Shown piece by piece: positions 24,488-34,672 of a stretch of DNA of 64,000 nt. This DNA comes from Bacillus sp. AFS037270 (GTDB lineage: Bacteria; Bacillota; Bacilli; Bacillales_B; DSM-18226), in assembly GCF_002585305.1 (NCBI RefSeq), contig NZ_NUNF01000034.1:1-64000 (forward strand), in the 5' to 3' direction. The stretch's first letter is position 1. The number at the start of each line of letters is the position of its first letter. Both the position numbers and the translations under genes were made by a program. The notes under the pieces were generated by a model. That model did not search any database and was not told the DNA's origin. It worked only from the letters and a program-made list of their open reading frames with translations.

Positions 24488-25948
24488 ATGAAAATGCCAT
24501 TATTAATGGTTGCACTTGGGGTTATTCTATTAATTATTTTAATCACGGTCTTCAAATTAAACGCTTTCATCTCATTGATTATTTCCTCGTTTGTTGTGGC
24601 GCTGGCATTAGGGATGCCGCTAGGTGGAATAGTCACTTCAGTAGAAACTGGATTAGGAGGTACTTTAGGACATATAGCGCTAATCTTAGGTTTCGGAGCG
24701 ATGATTGGTCGTTTGATCGCTGATGCAGGTGGAGCCTATCGAATTTCAATGACATTAATCGATAAGTTTGGAAGAAGGAATGTGCAATGGGCAATTGCTG
24801 CTTCTTCCTTTATCGTAGGAATTGCTTTATTCTGGGACGTTGCCTTTATTCTATTAGTTCCAATCATCTATATGATTTCTAAGGAACTAAAGATCTCCAT
24901 TACACACTTTGGCCTTACGTTAGCAGGTGCTTTAGTTGTCGCACACAGTTTCTTGCCACCTCATCCAGGAATCACTGCCGTTACACAGGAGTACGGAGCA
25001 GACCTCGCCATGGTATTAATATACGGAATCATTATTGGGATACCAACAATTGTAGTTGCGGGAGTTTGGTTTCCTAAAATCAACAAAAAGTGGATCCCAA
25101 GTGCTTTTGAAAAAACAGGCAATGCGGAAGCAATAGGAGATCAAAAAATATGGAAATTAGAAGAAACACCTGGATTTGGAATCAGTGTCTTAACAGCGGT
25201 ATTCCCGATTCTATTGATGTTTGCAGCAGCTTTTTTAGATATTTTCCAAAAACAATTGGGATTTGCCGATAATCTTTTAGTTGTAATTATTCGTTTTGTC
25301 GGAAACGCTCCAGTAGCTTTGTTAATCTCACTATTATTAGCTATATATACAATGGGAATTGCCAGGAAAACTCCAATGAAAGACTTAACGTCCTCTGCAG
25401 GGGCATCCATAAACGCGATTGGTTTGCTAATCTTAATTACTGGTGGTGGTGGTGCATTCAAACAAGTTATTATAGATGGCGGAGTTGGGGAATATATTGC
25501 TAGTCTGTTTACTGATGTTTCCATTTCTCCAGTTCTTCTTTCGTGGATTATTGCCGTAATTTTCCGTATTTGTTTAGGTTCAGGAACTGTTGCAGCATTA
25601 TCAACTGCCGGATTGGTCCTTCCAATGCTAGAATCATATCCTGAGGCAAACTTAGCACTTGTTGCTCTTGCTACTGGAGCGGGAACAGCTTTTGCTTCAC
25701 ACGTAAATGATCCTGGCTTCTGGATGGTAAAAGAATTTTTTGGCTTATCAATGAAAGAAACATTTGCGACATATACGATTCTTTCATCAGTAGCATCAAT
25801 TGTTGGAATTATTCTTGTCCTCTTAATGGATACTTCTGTCATATTAGCTGGTGTAACCATTGCAGCTATCCTAGTTGCTGCAGTTGTTATTCACACGATT
25901 GAAGGGGCTGGAAACAAGAAGAAGCAAATTAAAAATATTTCTGTTTAA
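24488..25948 (+). CDS. GntP-family permease (gluconate:H+ symporter type)
   Basis: 486-residue polytopic membrane protein with 12 or more hydrophobic segments. Family blocks include GLGGTLGHIALILGFGAMIG, DAGGAYRISMTLIDKFG, the loop VAHSFLPPHPGITAV and late GSGTVAALSTAG and THVNDPGFW-like ASHVNDPGFWMVKEF. GntP transporters carry gluconate and other hydroxy acids with protons. A GGGGGG tract lies only four bases before the first ATG; the second ATG at 24494 has better spacing and may be the real start. It is followed by a dehydrogenase gene in the same direction, suggesting uptake and oxidation of a hydroxy acid. The actual substrate is unknown. Confidence 0.85.
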   Translation: MKMPLLMVALGVILLIILITVFKLNAFISLIISSFVVALALGMPLGGIVTSVETGLGGTLGHIALILGFGAMIGRLIADAGGAYRISMTLIDKFGRRNVQWAIAASSFIVGIALFWDVAFILLVPIIYMISKELKISITHFGLTLAGALVVAHSFLPPHPGITAVTQEYGADLAMVLIYGIIIGIPTIVVAGVWFPKINKKWIPSAFEKTGNAEAIGDQKIWKLEETPGFGISVLTAVFPILLMFAAAFLDIFQKQLGFADNLLVVIIRFVGNAPVALLISLLLAIYTMGIARKTPMKDLTSSAGASINAIGLLILITGGGGAFKQVIIDGGVGEYIASLFTDVSISPVLLSWIIAVIFRICLGSGTVAALSTAGLVLPMLESYPEANLALVALATGAGTAFASHVNDPGFWMVKEFFGLSMKETFATYTILSSVASIVGIILVLLMDTSVILAGVTIAAILVAAVVIHTIEGAGNKKKQIKNISV

Positions 25949-26112
25949 TCTTTATATATTAACATAACACCAAGAGAAAGCTATCTGATAAATTCCTTTC
26001 ACAATGAAGTTACTATTATAAAAATAAATAGCAAGATGCTTCCTATTTTTAATAGACTTTCTATTCTAATTATTAAAAATGAAGAAAATATAATACGAAA
26101 TGGGGTATTTAA

Positions 26113-27078
26113 ATGAAGATCATCACAGTACTTGGAGCAGGTATTATGGGTCATGGCGTTGCTCAATTACTTGCACAAGCAGGATATATTGTACGTATTC
26201 AAGCTAGACGCGAGACATCATTGGAAACAGCAAAAAAAATGATTACGAACAGCTTGAAAATTATGGTTGATAAAGGAATGCTGTCACAAGAAAAAATGGA
26301 GCAGACTTTGGATAATATTAAATATACAACAGATTTACTTGAAGCGATCCAGGATACTGATTTTATTCTAGAATCTATTCCAGAAGTGCTTGAGACAAAA
26401 TTAGATACTTACGAGATTATTGAAAGCATTGTCTCTGAAAAAACGATTATTGCATCTAATACATCTACTTTCCCATTAAAAGAATTAACACAAAGAGCAA
26501 AACATCCAGGAAGATTTATCATTACACACTACTTTAACCCTCCACAACTTGTACCAATTGTGGAAATTGCTAAATTTGAGAAGACAGATGAAAATGTCGT
26601 AAAAGTAACTTATGACCTAATGAAAGAAATCGGTAAAACTCCAGTGGTACTTAAAAAAGAGATTACCGGCTTTATCGTTAACCGCATACAAGTAGCTTTT
26701 CTACGGGAATGCTTCAACTTAATTGAATTGGGAGTATGTACGGCAGAAGATATTGATATCGCTGTAAGAGGAAGCATGGGCTTTAAATGGGCTTTTTGCG
26801 GACCAATGGAAAGTCAGGATTTAGCAGGTCTGCAAACAACACAAGCTATGGTATACAACATCGAGCAGGATTTATCGAATACAAGAGAAGTTCCTAAATT
26901 CTTAAAAGAAATGGTCGAAAAAAGTGAACATGGTATTCGTTCAAATAAAGGTTTCTATGAATACGATGATAATGGGGCAAAAGCAATTTATACACGTGAT
27001 GATAATTTCCTAGATCTTCTAAAATTAATTCAAGACAAAGAAGCAAAGAAGGAAAAAACAGCATCAGCAGTTAAATAA
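26113..27078 (+). CDS. 3-hydroxyacyl-CoA dehydrogenase-family NAD-dependent dehydrogenase
   Basis: 321 residues. The N-terminal Rossmann domain has GAGIMGHGVAQ; the catalytic His-Glu pair lies in THYFNPPQLVPIVE (about residues 137-150). The C-terminal helical domain carries a GSMGFKWAFCGPMESQDLAG block and ends in a lysine-rich tail. Enzymes of this size include 3-hydroxybutyryl-CoA dehydrogenases, but also L-gulonate and L-carnitine dehydrogenases, which act on free hydroxy acids. The GntP permease 164 bases upstream favours a free hydroxy acid substrate, as inference. The ribosome binding site is weak (GGGGTATTTAA). A clear terminator follows. Confidence 0.8.
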   Translation: MKIITVLGAGIMGHGVAQLLAQAGYIVRIQARRETSLETAKKMITNSLKIMVDKGMLSQEKMEQTLDNIKYTTDLLEAIQDTDFILESIPEVLETKLDTYEIIESIVSEKTIIASNTSTFPLKELTQRAKHPGRFIITHYFNPPQLVPIVEIAKFEKTDENVVKVTYDLMKEIGKTPVVLKKEITGFIVNRIQVAFLRECFNLIELGVCTAEDIDIAVRGSMGFKWAFCGPMESQDLAGLQTTQAMVYNIEQDLSNTREVPKFLKEMVEKSEHGIRSNKGFYEYDDNGAKAIYTRDDNFLDLLKLIQDKEAKKEKTASAVK

Positions 27079-27107
27079 GCAATGTGACAGTTTAAAAATA
27101 GTGAGAA

Positions 27108-27137
27108 AGAAGTTGGTTTAGCCGGCTTCTTTTTTTT
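27108..27137 (+). terminator. Terminator of the permease-dehydrogenase unit
   Basis: AGAAGTTGG (27108-27116) and CCGGCTTCT (27122-27130), with G-T pairs, are followed by eight Ts. Confidence 0.75.
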
Positions 27138-27312
27138 GCTCCGTACAACGTCTCCGATTCTGGGATAGAAAAAGCTTTTGTTGATTAACTTAGATTTACC
27201 CTCGGACCCAAAGAACACTTATTTTAAGTTCAACTCTCCTGTTACTTGAAGAAGAAAAAGGCTACTGAAGAAACATTTCCTTCAAAGGCGAATTCCCTTC
27301 TTAGTTCAAAAG

Positions 27313-27432
27313 CTATTTATTGTTTAGCGCTTTCTTTAGTCCTTCTAGTTCTGCCAATGCACCTGTTGCTGAATAAAATTTAATCTTATTTTCTAATATC
27401 TCTATTTCCTCTTCTAAACTTAATTCCTCCAC
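27313..27432 (-). CDS. Possible small coiled-coil peptide
   Basis: A GTG start with AAAGGGAG nine bases upstream opens a 39-codon frame: EELSLEEEIEILENKIKFYS, then ATGALAELEGLKKALNNK. The heptad-like E/L/K pattern is protein-like. No family is recognised. It could also be the tail of a lost gene, because the open frame continues a few codons upstream of the GTG. Confidence 0.3.
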   Translation of the reverse strand: MEELSLEEEIEILENKIKFYSATGALAELEGLKKALNNK

Positions 27433-27508
27433 TGTATTAGTTACTCCCTTTAACGATTAGGGCAAGAACCAAAATGAAAGTGTGTATAACGCGCGATTAA
27501 CTTTTCTT

Positions 27509-27718
27509 TCATATAGCCCTCTTTTTTAATCCTTGCATGCCCTTCGTATAGTAAGCATACGGAATTTCCGTTTTTGGAACAAAGGTGGAATAGTGAAACT
27601 CATGCCCTTTCGCTTTTAGGTTTTTAGCTAATAGAAAATTTCCTTCTATTGCTGTAATTTCCCGATATCCCAAAATTGCGCTTGATATTAAATAATCTGA
27701 AACTTTGCTCTTGATCAT
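27509..27718 (-). pseudogene. Esterase-like C-terminal remnant
   Basis: A 69-codon frame reading AIEGNFLLAKNLKAKGHEFH and YSTFVPKTEIPYAYYTKGMQ resembles the end of alpha/beta-hydrolase esterases, where GHEFHYSTF precedes the catalytic His. The His-containing segment is garbled here, and there is no start signal. Low certainty. Confidence 0.3.
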
Positions 27719-28001
27719 CAGTATTTAAGACAAGAGTTAATTTTCTTGATTCACGCAATAAGTTCTCCACCTTTTCGGAACTACATCAAAAGCAAGCCTT
27801 ACATTCAAATGGAGTTCCTAATTCCATTAAAAATAAAAATTAGTTAAGGTTGATAATTTAAGATAATAAACATGAAGTGAAAAACTTTTTCACTGACCCC
27901 CTTTTATATATTGTTTGAGGCCCTCAAGAATTGTTCTTAAGGCTTATTTTTTTCTCTATATTTTATGTTCACTCACACCAACAACTGTTTTGTGACACAC
28001 A

Positions 28002-28040
28002 AAAAGGGACGTTCCGCACTCATGCATGGAACGTCCTTTT
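28002..28040. terminator. Strong bidirectional hairpin
   Basis: GGACGTTCC (28007-28015) and GGAACGTCC (28028-28036), flanked by AAAAAG and CTTTT, work on both strands. No intact gene now uses it, so it marks a lost gene. Confidence 0.55.
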
Positions 28041-28649
28041 AAATTATAGAAAAGACGAAGACTCATCGTCGTCACTAGAATGATTTGCTACATCTTGCTT
28101 GCTATAGACGATCAATTAAAAAGATCGTTTATTGTTAACGTACACTATCGGCTTATTTATTATCTCTGAGTTAAAATATTCATATTAATATAATGTATAT
28201 TTAAAAGTAATAATGCAATTTACGATGTAATCAGAAATAACTACAATCATATATTATATGAAATTAATAACATATAAGTTGAAATATATATATAATAAAT
28301 TCTTTGAGAAAATTAATATTCCTATCGTCCTCTAGCAGAAATAGATCAAAGTCAATCTATTGCAAGGAATATAATCTCTTAGCAAATAATAAGTCTCGTG
28401 AATAATTTTCGATACTTTTTTGATCTATTATGAATGGTAAAATTTTTATAGACACACACAGTTTTGAAGTTTGCTGGCACCCGTTTTTGTAGTATCTCTA
28501 TGTTCTCTCGAGTACAGATAAATCAAGCTTACTTGCTTTATAGTGTTAACGAAGTAAAGAAATTACTAGAAAAGGCCCTGGTCGCATTCGCTGAAAAAAG
28601 TCTATTCAAGACTTCGTCCAAGTTCTCCCTTTATCATTGCTGTAAGCTA

Positions 28650-29002
<353 letters not shown>

Positions 29003-29039
29003 CAATTTTATCACCCCTCTTTTTACTGAAAACTTTTTA

Positions 29040-29308
29040 TAAAATCTAACACTTCCTGTTTTTTCCGGCATTACTCGAAGTGCCCCTTTCTTTGTTGTAA
29101 TTAAAGGAGCAGCCGCGTTTGCGAACGTGAGCATATCGACCAGATTCGCTTCTGATAGGTTTCCTAATCCATATTCCAACACAAAGTTAATGATTGAACC
29201 GAAACAAGTATCCCCTGCACCAGTTGTCTCAATCGTATTTTGGTGAAGGAAAGCTGGTCTTTCTACTTGCAGATTTTTGTAAAATCCAAGACTTCCCCCG
29301 CCCCCCAT
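29040..29308 (-). pseudogene. Fructokinase (PfkB family), C-terminal fragment
   Basis: The minus strand reads NTIETTGAGDTCFGSIINFV, then LTFANAAAPLITTKKGALRV. TTGAGDT is the anion-hole and catalytic Asp motif of PfkB sugar kinases, and the following helix is typical of bacterial fructokinases. The N-terminal two thirds are missing. It directly precedes the GH32 fragment, so the pair is the relic of a sucrose-utilisation operon. Confidence 0.7.
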
Positions 29309-29616
29309 TGTTAGCGATTTAACGAAATCACCACTTCAAGGCACTCATTACCCTAAAAAGTCGATCAAATCCAGTTTTGCTTTTGTTCTAAGCTAAATGG
29401 GGCTGGATAATATTTCATTGTTTCCGCATCTGAAAAACTAGAATGAAGAAGAGGTGTGTCCTCTTTTCTATATAGTCAAAAATACAATCTTTTAGTTAAC
29501 TTTTTACCTATAAAAATGGAAATAAGAATCTTAAGATAATAAAAAACTTATAAAAATACCCTTAAAAAATAAAATATATTTCGAATATTTTTGAGTGTAA
29601 GCAAAGGAGCAATCAA
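29309..29616. other. Intergenic stretch
   Basis: No gene, repeat or clear promoter was recognised here; the DNA is A/T-rich and ends with the ribosome binding site of the small membrane protein gene. Confidence 0.4.
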
Positions 29617-29793
29617 ATGAAGACATCTATATATGATATTATATTAATTTGTTTGGGTTTAATCTTTGGTACATATGCAATATTTATTGACCAAACAAAA
29701 CGAATTAGTTCTGAATTAGCTGGAATATTATCCTTCATTTTAGCGATTTGGCTATGTATTTCGTGTTCAAAGTCTTGGAAGAAAAATAAGTGA
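29617..29793 (+). CDS. Small two-helix membrane protein
   Basis: AAAGGAG lies eight bases before the ATG. The 58-residue product has two hydrophobic helices, about residues 6-23 (YDIILICLGLIFGTYAIFI) and 33-48 (LAGILSFILAIWLCISC), with a basic tail KSWKKNK. Composition and signals look real. No family or function is recognised. A frameshifted small gene follows 30 bases later. Confidence 0.5.
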   Translation: MKTSIYDIILICLGLIFGTYAIFIDQTKRISSELAGILSFILAIWLCISCSKSWKKNK

Positions 29794-29825
29794 TTACTTA
29801 ATAATTAATTTAAGGGGTATTTAGT

Positions 29826-30043
29826 GTTAAGGAATTTACTGTTTGTTATACTTTTGAAAATGAAATTATTACCGAAAAAATCATAAAAAAATAAATGTAA
29901 AAAAAGAAGACATTGAAAAAGAAATAATTGAAAAAATGGAACGTTACAAGTATTTCATTGTTGAAAATGATGAAGGAAGATATGTGATAAGTCCATATTT
30001 AGTCCGTTATTTACGTGTGTCGGAAGAGAGGAAATTAGCCTAA
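29826..30043 (+). pseudogene. Frameshifted small hypothetical protein
   Basis: The first frame reads VKEFTVCYTFENEIITEKII and closes in an A-run. The next frame continues INVKKEDIEKEIIEKMERYK, then FIVENDEGRYVISPYLVRYL and onward to a stop. One indel in AAAAAAATAAA joins them to a roughly 70-residue protein. AAGGGG is present, but no ATG/GTG/TTG starts the right frame. Function unknown. Confidence 0.4.
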
Positions 30044-30260
30044 TAAAGTAATTAAAATTATTAAAAAAATACCTATAATTATACTTGGTCGAGGGATTGA
30101 TGCTCTGGGCTTTTTTACTTTTTAAATTTATCGTAATAATTTCTGTATGACGCTATAAATGCTTTTCATCTTCAAAGAAAAAAGTACATCGTACGACGGT
30201 GATCCTTCTACTATTAAAAAGGAATAACGATGATTATTCAGTGTTACATGAAAAAAGGAA

Positions 30261-30360
30261 ATGGATTTAGAATGGATGAAATTAATTGAAGAGGCTCTTG
30301 AAATGGGACTCACCGTTGAGTAAATCATGGAATTTTTAAAAAAGGGTAAACAAGTTAATA
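30261..30360 (+). pseudogene. SinI-type anti-repressor domain, interrupted
   Basis: Reads MDLEWMKLIEEALEMGLTVE, TAA, then IMEFLKKGKQVNN. This is the SinI/SinR dimerisation helix pattern (x-L-D-x-E-W-x-x-L-I-x-E-A-x-x-x-G-L-x-x-E-E-I-x-x-F-L) of the peptides that sequester the biofilm repressor SinR. A Glu codon has become TAA. With the stop, only half of the two-helix hook could be made. Confidence 0.5.
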
Positions 30361-30441
30361 ATAGATGGAGGGTTCAAACCATCCTTAATATCAATATCTT
30401 TATTTTCATTATCATTAATAATAATATTAGGAGGAAATAAA

Positions 30442-30720
30442 ATGGGTGCAAGCACATATATGAAACCGTTATTGAAGGAAATGGCGAATCAATCTTATCT
30501 AACTAATTATAAGGTGACAAGGGTATATCCAATAAAGGATAATGCGGATACAGTTGGTTTCAGGCTTTCAAAAGAAGAAGCTATTAAGGTGGCTACACAG
30601 TTATTAATTGCGGCTCAATTATCTGACCAAATATTTTTACAAGGTTCAAGGAAGGACCAGACTGTGGCTATTTCTAGATATAATACAGGAGATAAGGAAA
30701 ATGAAGATGTTCAAGCATAG
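30442..30720 (+). CDS. Hypothetical protein, 92 residues
   Basis: AGGAGG lies nine bases before the ATG. The product begins MGASTYMKPLLKEMANQSYL and has a central RLSKEEAIKVATQLLIAAQL helix and a charged tail. The strong start signal and balanced composition support a real gene. No domain is recognised. Its neighbours are decayed, so context says nothing about the role. Confidence 0.55.
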   Translation: MGASTYMKPLLKEMANQSYLTNYKVTRVYPIKDNADTVGFRLSKEEAIKVATQLLIAAQLSDQIFLQGSRKDQTVAISRYNTGDKENEDVQA

Positions 30721-31690
30721 GATCACCGGGTCAATTAGTTTGAGATCTATTATTTTGCACCTATAAGTTGTAGCCATTTAACCTATTTACGTTATCTTTC
30801 TAAAACCTACTAATATATTGCCGACTTTTCAATCTCTTGCACGTAGTGGAGTAAGCAAGAACTCACCAACTCTGTGACATAGGTCTTCAAGTTAGTGGGA
30901 AAATGTTATTTCAAGTTATTTTTAGGTATCAATAGTTGTTGGAAATCGTTATTATTAAAGTTTTACGTAGATTTAATAAATTTCGTTATTTAGTATTATC
31001 GGTAGTAATTTTTAGTTCGTGACCAAAATGTTACCACTTTATTTCTATTCGGCACCCGCCCTATGTTACCGACAACTTCTTCAGATTCTGTTTTCAGTGG
31101 TCTGTAGATAATATTATTTACTTCTTTATATTTTTGCTCTTTAGCATATTACCAAATTGACCATTAATCTGTGGTAATGTATATGACCCCAACCCTGTCA
31201 ATGATGGATATACTTTATGATTATAACAGAATGAAATTATTGTTATAACGGATTTCAATAATTCTTATTATAATTGAGATTTTGTTTTAGGAAACAGTTT
31301 GCTCAAATTTGTCTCCAAAGTGTCCCCGCGATTAGCAATAAGTAAAAAACTATTAAAACCTTCTAAAGACGGTACAAGTCTCTGCGGTTTATACAAACCT
31401 CATCCTCTTCTTTCATTTTTGACATAGGGAAAGGGAACCTATTTGAGACCAGGAATTATTACATCATGCCGCCCATTCATGACTATATATAATACAATGA
31501 AATCAAAATACAAAAACCGCTTCGTATAAAGGTTTTACTGCACTTGTATTAAATAATGGCGAATGAGATAAAAATTTGTTGCGGACAATCATGCGGACAA
31601 ATTCAGATAAATGGGGCAGTATGCCAATTAGGTCAGCTAGTTGAGTGCTACTCTCGTTTATTGATTTGCTTATTAAATAGCAATCACAAA
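30721..31690. other. Long intergenic stretch
   Basis: Nearly 1 kb without a supported gene. A 74-codon frame starting at 31556 has no ribosome binding site. At 31459-31476 the minus strand reads MGGMM-stop, the characteristic end of GroEL, possibly a scar of insertion near groEL. Otherwise nothing was recognised. Confidence 0.35.
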
Positions 31691-31738
31691 AAAACTAGAA
31701 GCGTTGATATGACGCAGTTTCTAGAGTTTTTTATTTTT
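31691..31738 (+). terminator. Intrinsic terminator
   Basis: CTAGAAGCGT (31695-31704) pairs with ACGC (31712-31715) and TTCTAG (31719-31724) with a small bulge, then TTTTTTATTTTT. Confidence 0.5.
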
Positions 31739-31861
31739 ACGCTGCTTTGTAGAATTTTGTATTCTCCCCCAAAGAATTAGGGGGCTTTTGGGGGAAGTTT
31801 TTAACAAAAATATTCAAGTGGGCAGACGTATACTATTTTGAAAAGGTCCTTGAAGTATCAA

Positions 31862-31897
31862 AAAAGGGTGTCCTAAAACCTACTTGGACACCCTTTT
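31862..31897 (-). terminator. Terminator of the YncE/phosphatase gene
   Basis: AAAAGGGTGTCC (31862-31873) and GGACACCCTTTT (31886-31897) form a perfect 12-bp stem, with a run of Ts on the minus strand. Confidence 0.8.
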
Positions 31898-31924
31898 CTT
31901 TCAATATTATTCGTTAAATAACGA

Positions 31925-34672
31925 TTAGTCTTCAGTTGTTGATGGTGCAAAGCTTTCAGGTTGCTTTTCCACTTCATCTGGTGTTTGAACTTTTTTCTCA
32001 CCTGGATATGGCTTATCAAAACCTTTTGTAGCGTACCAAACGGCATGATTCATCATATTTGCATTTACTTGGTCCGGTGAAGCGTTTTTACCACTAAACT
32101 TGTCATTATTTTTGTTTGACCATTCCGTCCACTTCTTCGAAAACTCCTGTGCCTCCGGTGTTACTTTCGTTGTATTTGCTAGTGCGGCCGAGTTGGCTTC
32201 AGGTGTTCCGTTTAGCGTGGTAAGCGAAATTTGATTTTGTTCAACGTCATAAGGAGTAAAGTCAGGTTCGTCAGTAAAGATTTCACTCATTGGTTCTGCT
32301 GCAGCGTCAGTCTGGTTCATTGCAGGTAACCCAAGAATTTGCTCAATACTGCGGGTCATGTTAACAACTGTCCAGTAATGGCTGTTCGTGATTCCTCTCT
32401 TAACCCATGGACTGATGACATGGGCAGGCTGACGGTGTCCATCTACGTGATCTAATCCGTTTTGTGCATCATCTTCCGTAATAAAAATCGCGGAGTCTTT
32501 CCAGTACGGGCTGTGTGAAATCGCATCGACAATTTTACCAACCGCTAAGTCATTGTCGGCCACTTGTGCCTGAGGAGTAGGTGTACCCGTGGCAGTTCCG
32601 GACGTATGGTCATCTGGCAATGTCATGGTCACAAGTTGTGGAAGATTGTTGTTTTTCACATATTGCTCGAATTGGTCAAGGAATAATTGTGCACGATATT
32701 GATCTGGTATCTTTGTATCAAATCCTGGAAATGGATGATAGGTATGATCATTAAGTGTCGGCACATCACTCGTTGCCTGGAAGGAACCCATTGGTGCACG
32801 TAAATCACCTTGCTGCTGCCCAGACATCTTCAGATAATCATTGTACCAATCTGTCCAAGAGCCATGACTTACAGATCCTTTAAATTGATTGGTATATTCC
32901 CCGTAGTTGACAAAGCTGATGCGGTTCTTGATGGCATTGTCCCAAAGGAATCCAGTGGATGCATACGTCATTGCATCACCGCCATTATACGGATAACTGC
33001 GTACATTTCCCGTATTGGTCTCTTTATCCTGATAATCTGGGTTGGTTCCTTGTACGATCCATTGATGGCCGCTTGCCGACTGGATGCCGCCAACGTAAAC
33101 ATTGTCTAAAAGCGGGAATTGATTCGCAAGCTTATGGAAGTTCGGAGTAACCTTCTCAGGAAACTGAACTAGCGCTGGCTCACTATTGCCCTTTCCGATA
33201 TCGCCAAGCACTTGGTCATAGGTACGGTTCTCTTTGACGATATAGAAGACATGCTTAATCGTTGATGGCTCACCAATACGTTCTGGCATCGCCACAGGCT
33301 TCTTGTTGTTGCGGGGCTCGGCGTTTCTATTTTTCATACCAAACCAGTCATTGTTCGTATAGACCTGTTTTGTCCCTTGAGCCAAATCTTCCATGGATGG
33401 GAATGGAATCATCGATAGTGATCCGATTTGCGCATATGAGGAGTGCCCTTCTACCGTTATTCCTTGAATCGATAATTTACTTGCTGGTCCGAGTGAACCT
33501 ATTCCATCACTGTTTGCAACTAGGATTCGCTTGTTGGCTGAATCGACCGCCAAATCAACTGGAAACCAAGCTGTGGGAATAAGCCCTTTTAGTTCAGGAA
33601 CTTCCGCTGGTCCGTTCCAGTCATATACAGCTACTGCGTTGTCACGTCCAAGGCTGACTAGAAGCTTGTTTTCACCTAACATCTTGACTGCATTAGGAGC
33701 AGAACCTTTTGGAGCATCCGGATATGGCTTGATGTCAATCGTCTGAACGACATCATTCGTTTTGGTATCAATAACGGATACAGTATCGCTGTTGGTGTTT
33801 GTTACAAACAAGTACTGGCCGGACTGCGTCATCCGCTCTGGGTGCACACCAACTTCAATCGTCTTAACGACCGTGTTTGTCGTTAGGTCTACGACGGAAA
33901 CGGTTCCTGTCGAGCTCGCACCCGTCTTAGGGTCCGAAACTACTTGCGTACCGGAAGAGTTATTTGTTGTATCGCCTGGTTTTGCAACACGGCCGCCCTG
34001 GTTAGTCACATACGCGGTATTGCCGTCAACAAGCACACTTGTAGGTGCATTTCCTACTGGAATCCGGGCAGACAATGCGCCTGTCGCCGAATCGACCACA
34101 CCTAGGGAGTTGTCCCTATTAAGTGCGACAAGAAGCTGACCCTGAGATCCAACTGTTAGATCAAGCGGGTTGATGTTCCCTTTGACACTTGCTGCAGGAA
34201 GATTATATGTTTTTTCAACTGTAGGCGTGCCGTCACCCGCAATCGACATTGCGACAATCTTTCCTGTCGAACCTGACGAACCTGTCGCATAGAGATAACT
34301 ACCATCCTTTGAATAAGCCAATCCCCACATACTAGTAAGTTTTAAAGAGTAGCTCGCGCCCATTTGTTTTCCTGTTGTTAAATCAATCATGTTTAGCCCT
34401 TGGCCTTTTCCATTCAAGACCGCTGCAGTTTTGCCATTTGGATGGATTGCAACCGACATAGGATTACCATTAAATTCAATTTGTTTTCCAGCCGGTGTAA
34501 TCAACTGGTTGACAGGCGTTTGAACCGAGCCATTAGCCTGTCTCCCAACGAGATTTGTGCCAAACACACCATCTTGTGCAGCGTAAACTCCTGCAGAACC
34601 AAGAAGGAATGTACCTAAAGTAAGTGCAGCAAGCACCCTTCTCTTTTTTCTTAATTTCTTAAACAAAATCAT
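31925..34672 (-). CDS. Secreted YncE-type beta-propeller / phosphoesterase fusion
   Basis: About 915 residues. The N-terminus has a signal peptide (KKLRKKRR, then a hydrophobic stretch ending AGVYAA). A YVTN-type beta-propeller (about residues 50-430) with repeated DxxTN and TGxxxxxIPVG blades follows. The C-terminal part (about 470-800) is a phosphoesterase of the alkaline phosphatase/AcpA-PlcC clan, with the nucleophile-region KENRTYDQVLGD and metal-binding ITEDDAQNGLDHVDGHRQPA. The likely role is extracellular phosphate scavenging. Four phased PhoP-type repeats lie upstream. The start is ambiguous: GTG at 34675, ATG at 34672 and TTG at 34666 are all near AAGGGG. ATG is used here. Confidence 0.85.
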   Translation of the reverse strand: MILFKKLRKKRRVLAALTLGTFLLGSAGVYAAQDGVFGTNLVGRQANGSVQTPVNQLITPAGKQIEFNGNPMSVAIHPNGKTAAVLNGKGQGLNMIDLTTGKQMGASYSLKLTSMWGLAYSKDGSYLYATGSSGSTGKIVAMSIAGDGTPTVEKTYNLPAASVKGNINPLDLTVGSQGQLLVALNRDNSLGVVDSATGALSARIPVGNAPTSVLVDGNTAYVTNQGGRVAKPGDTTNNSSGTQVVSDPKTGASSTGTVSVVDLTTNTVVKTIEVGVHPERMTQSGQYLFVTNTNSDTVSVIDTKTNDVVQTIDIKPYPDAPKGSAPNAVKMLGENKLLVSLGRDNAVAVYDWNGPAEVPELKGLIPTAWFPVDLAVDSANKRILVANSDGIGSLGPASKLSIQGITVEGHSSYAQIGSLSMIPFPSMEDLAQGTKQVYTNNDWFGMKNRNAEPRNNKKPVAMPERIGEPSTIKHVFYIVKENRTYDQVLGDIGKGNSEPALVQFPEKVTPNFHKLANQFPLLDNVYVGGIQSASGHQWIVQGTNPDYQDKETNTGNVRSYPYNGGDAMTYASTGFLWDNAIKNRISFVNYGEYTNQFKGSVSHGSWTDWYNDYLKMSGQQQGDLRAPMGSFQATSDVPTLNDHTYHPFPGFDTKIPDQYRAQLFLDQFEQYVKNNNLPQLVTMTLPDDHTSGTATGTPTPQAQVADNDLAVGKIVDAISHSPYWKDSAIFITEDDAQNGLDHVDGHRQPAHVISPWVKRGITNSHYWTVVNMTRSIEQILGLPAMNQTDAAAEPMSEIFTDEPDFTPYDVEQNQISLTTLNGTPEANSAALANTTKVTPEAQEFSKKWTEWSNKNNDKFSGKNASPDQVNANMMNHAVWYATKGFDKPYPGEKKVQTPDEVEKQPESFAPSTTED

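Larger units (their letters stand above)
27138..28649. other. Decayed intergenic region
   Basis: About 1.5 kb without an intact ordinary gene. It holds a possible 39-codon gene (27313-27432), an esterase-like remnant (27509-27718) and a strong hairpin (28002-28040). From 28041 to 28649 the DNA is A/T-rich and nothing could be recognised. Confidence 0.45.

Noticed and set aside
25141..25860. 239-codon minus-strand frame inside the GntP gene
   Set aside because: Pure shadow of a membrane-protein gene with strong family motifs on the other strand.
31556..31780. 74-codon frame with CCGQSCGQIQ
   Set aside because: No start signal; overlaps a terminator; the cysteines do not form a recognised motif.
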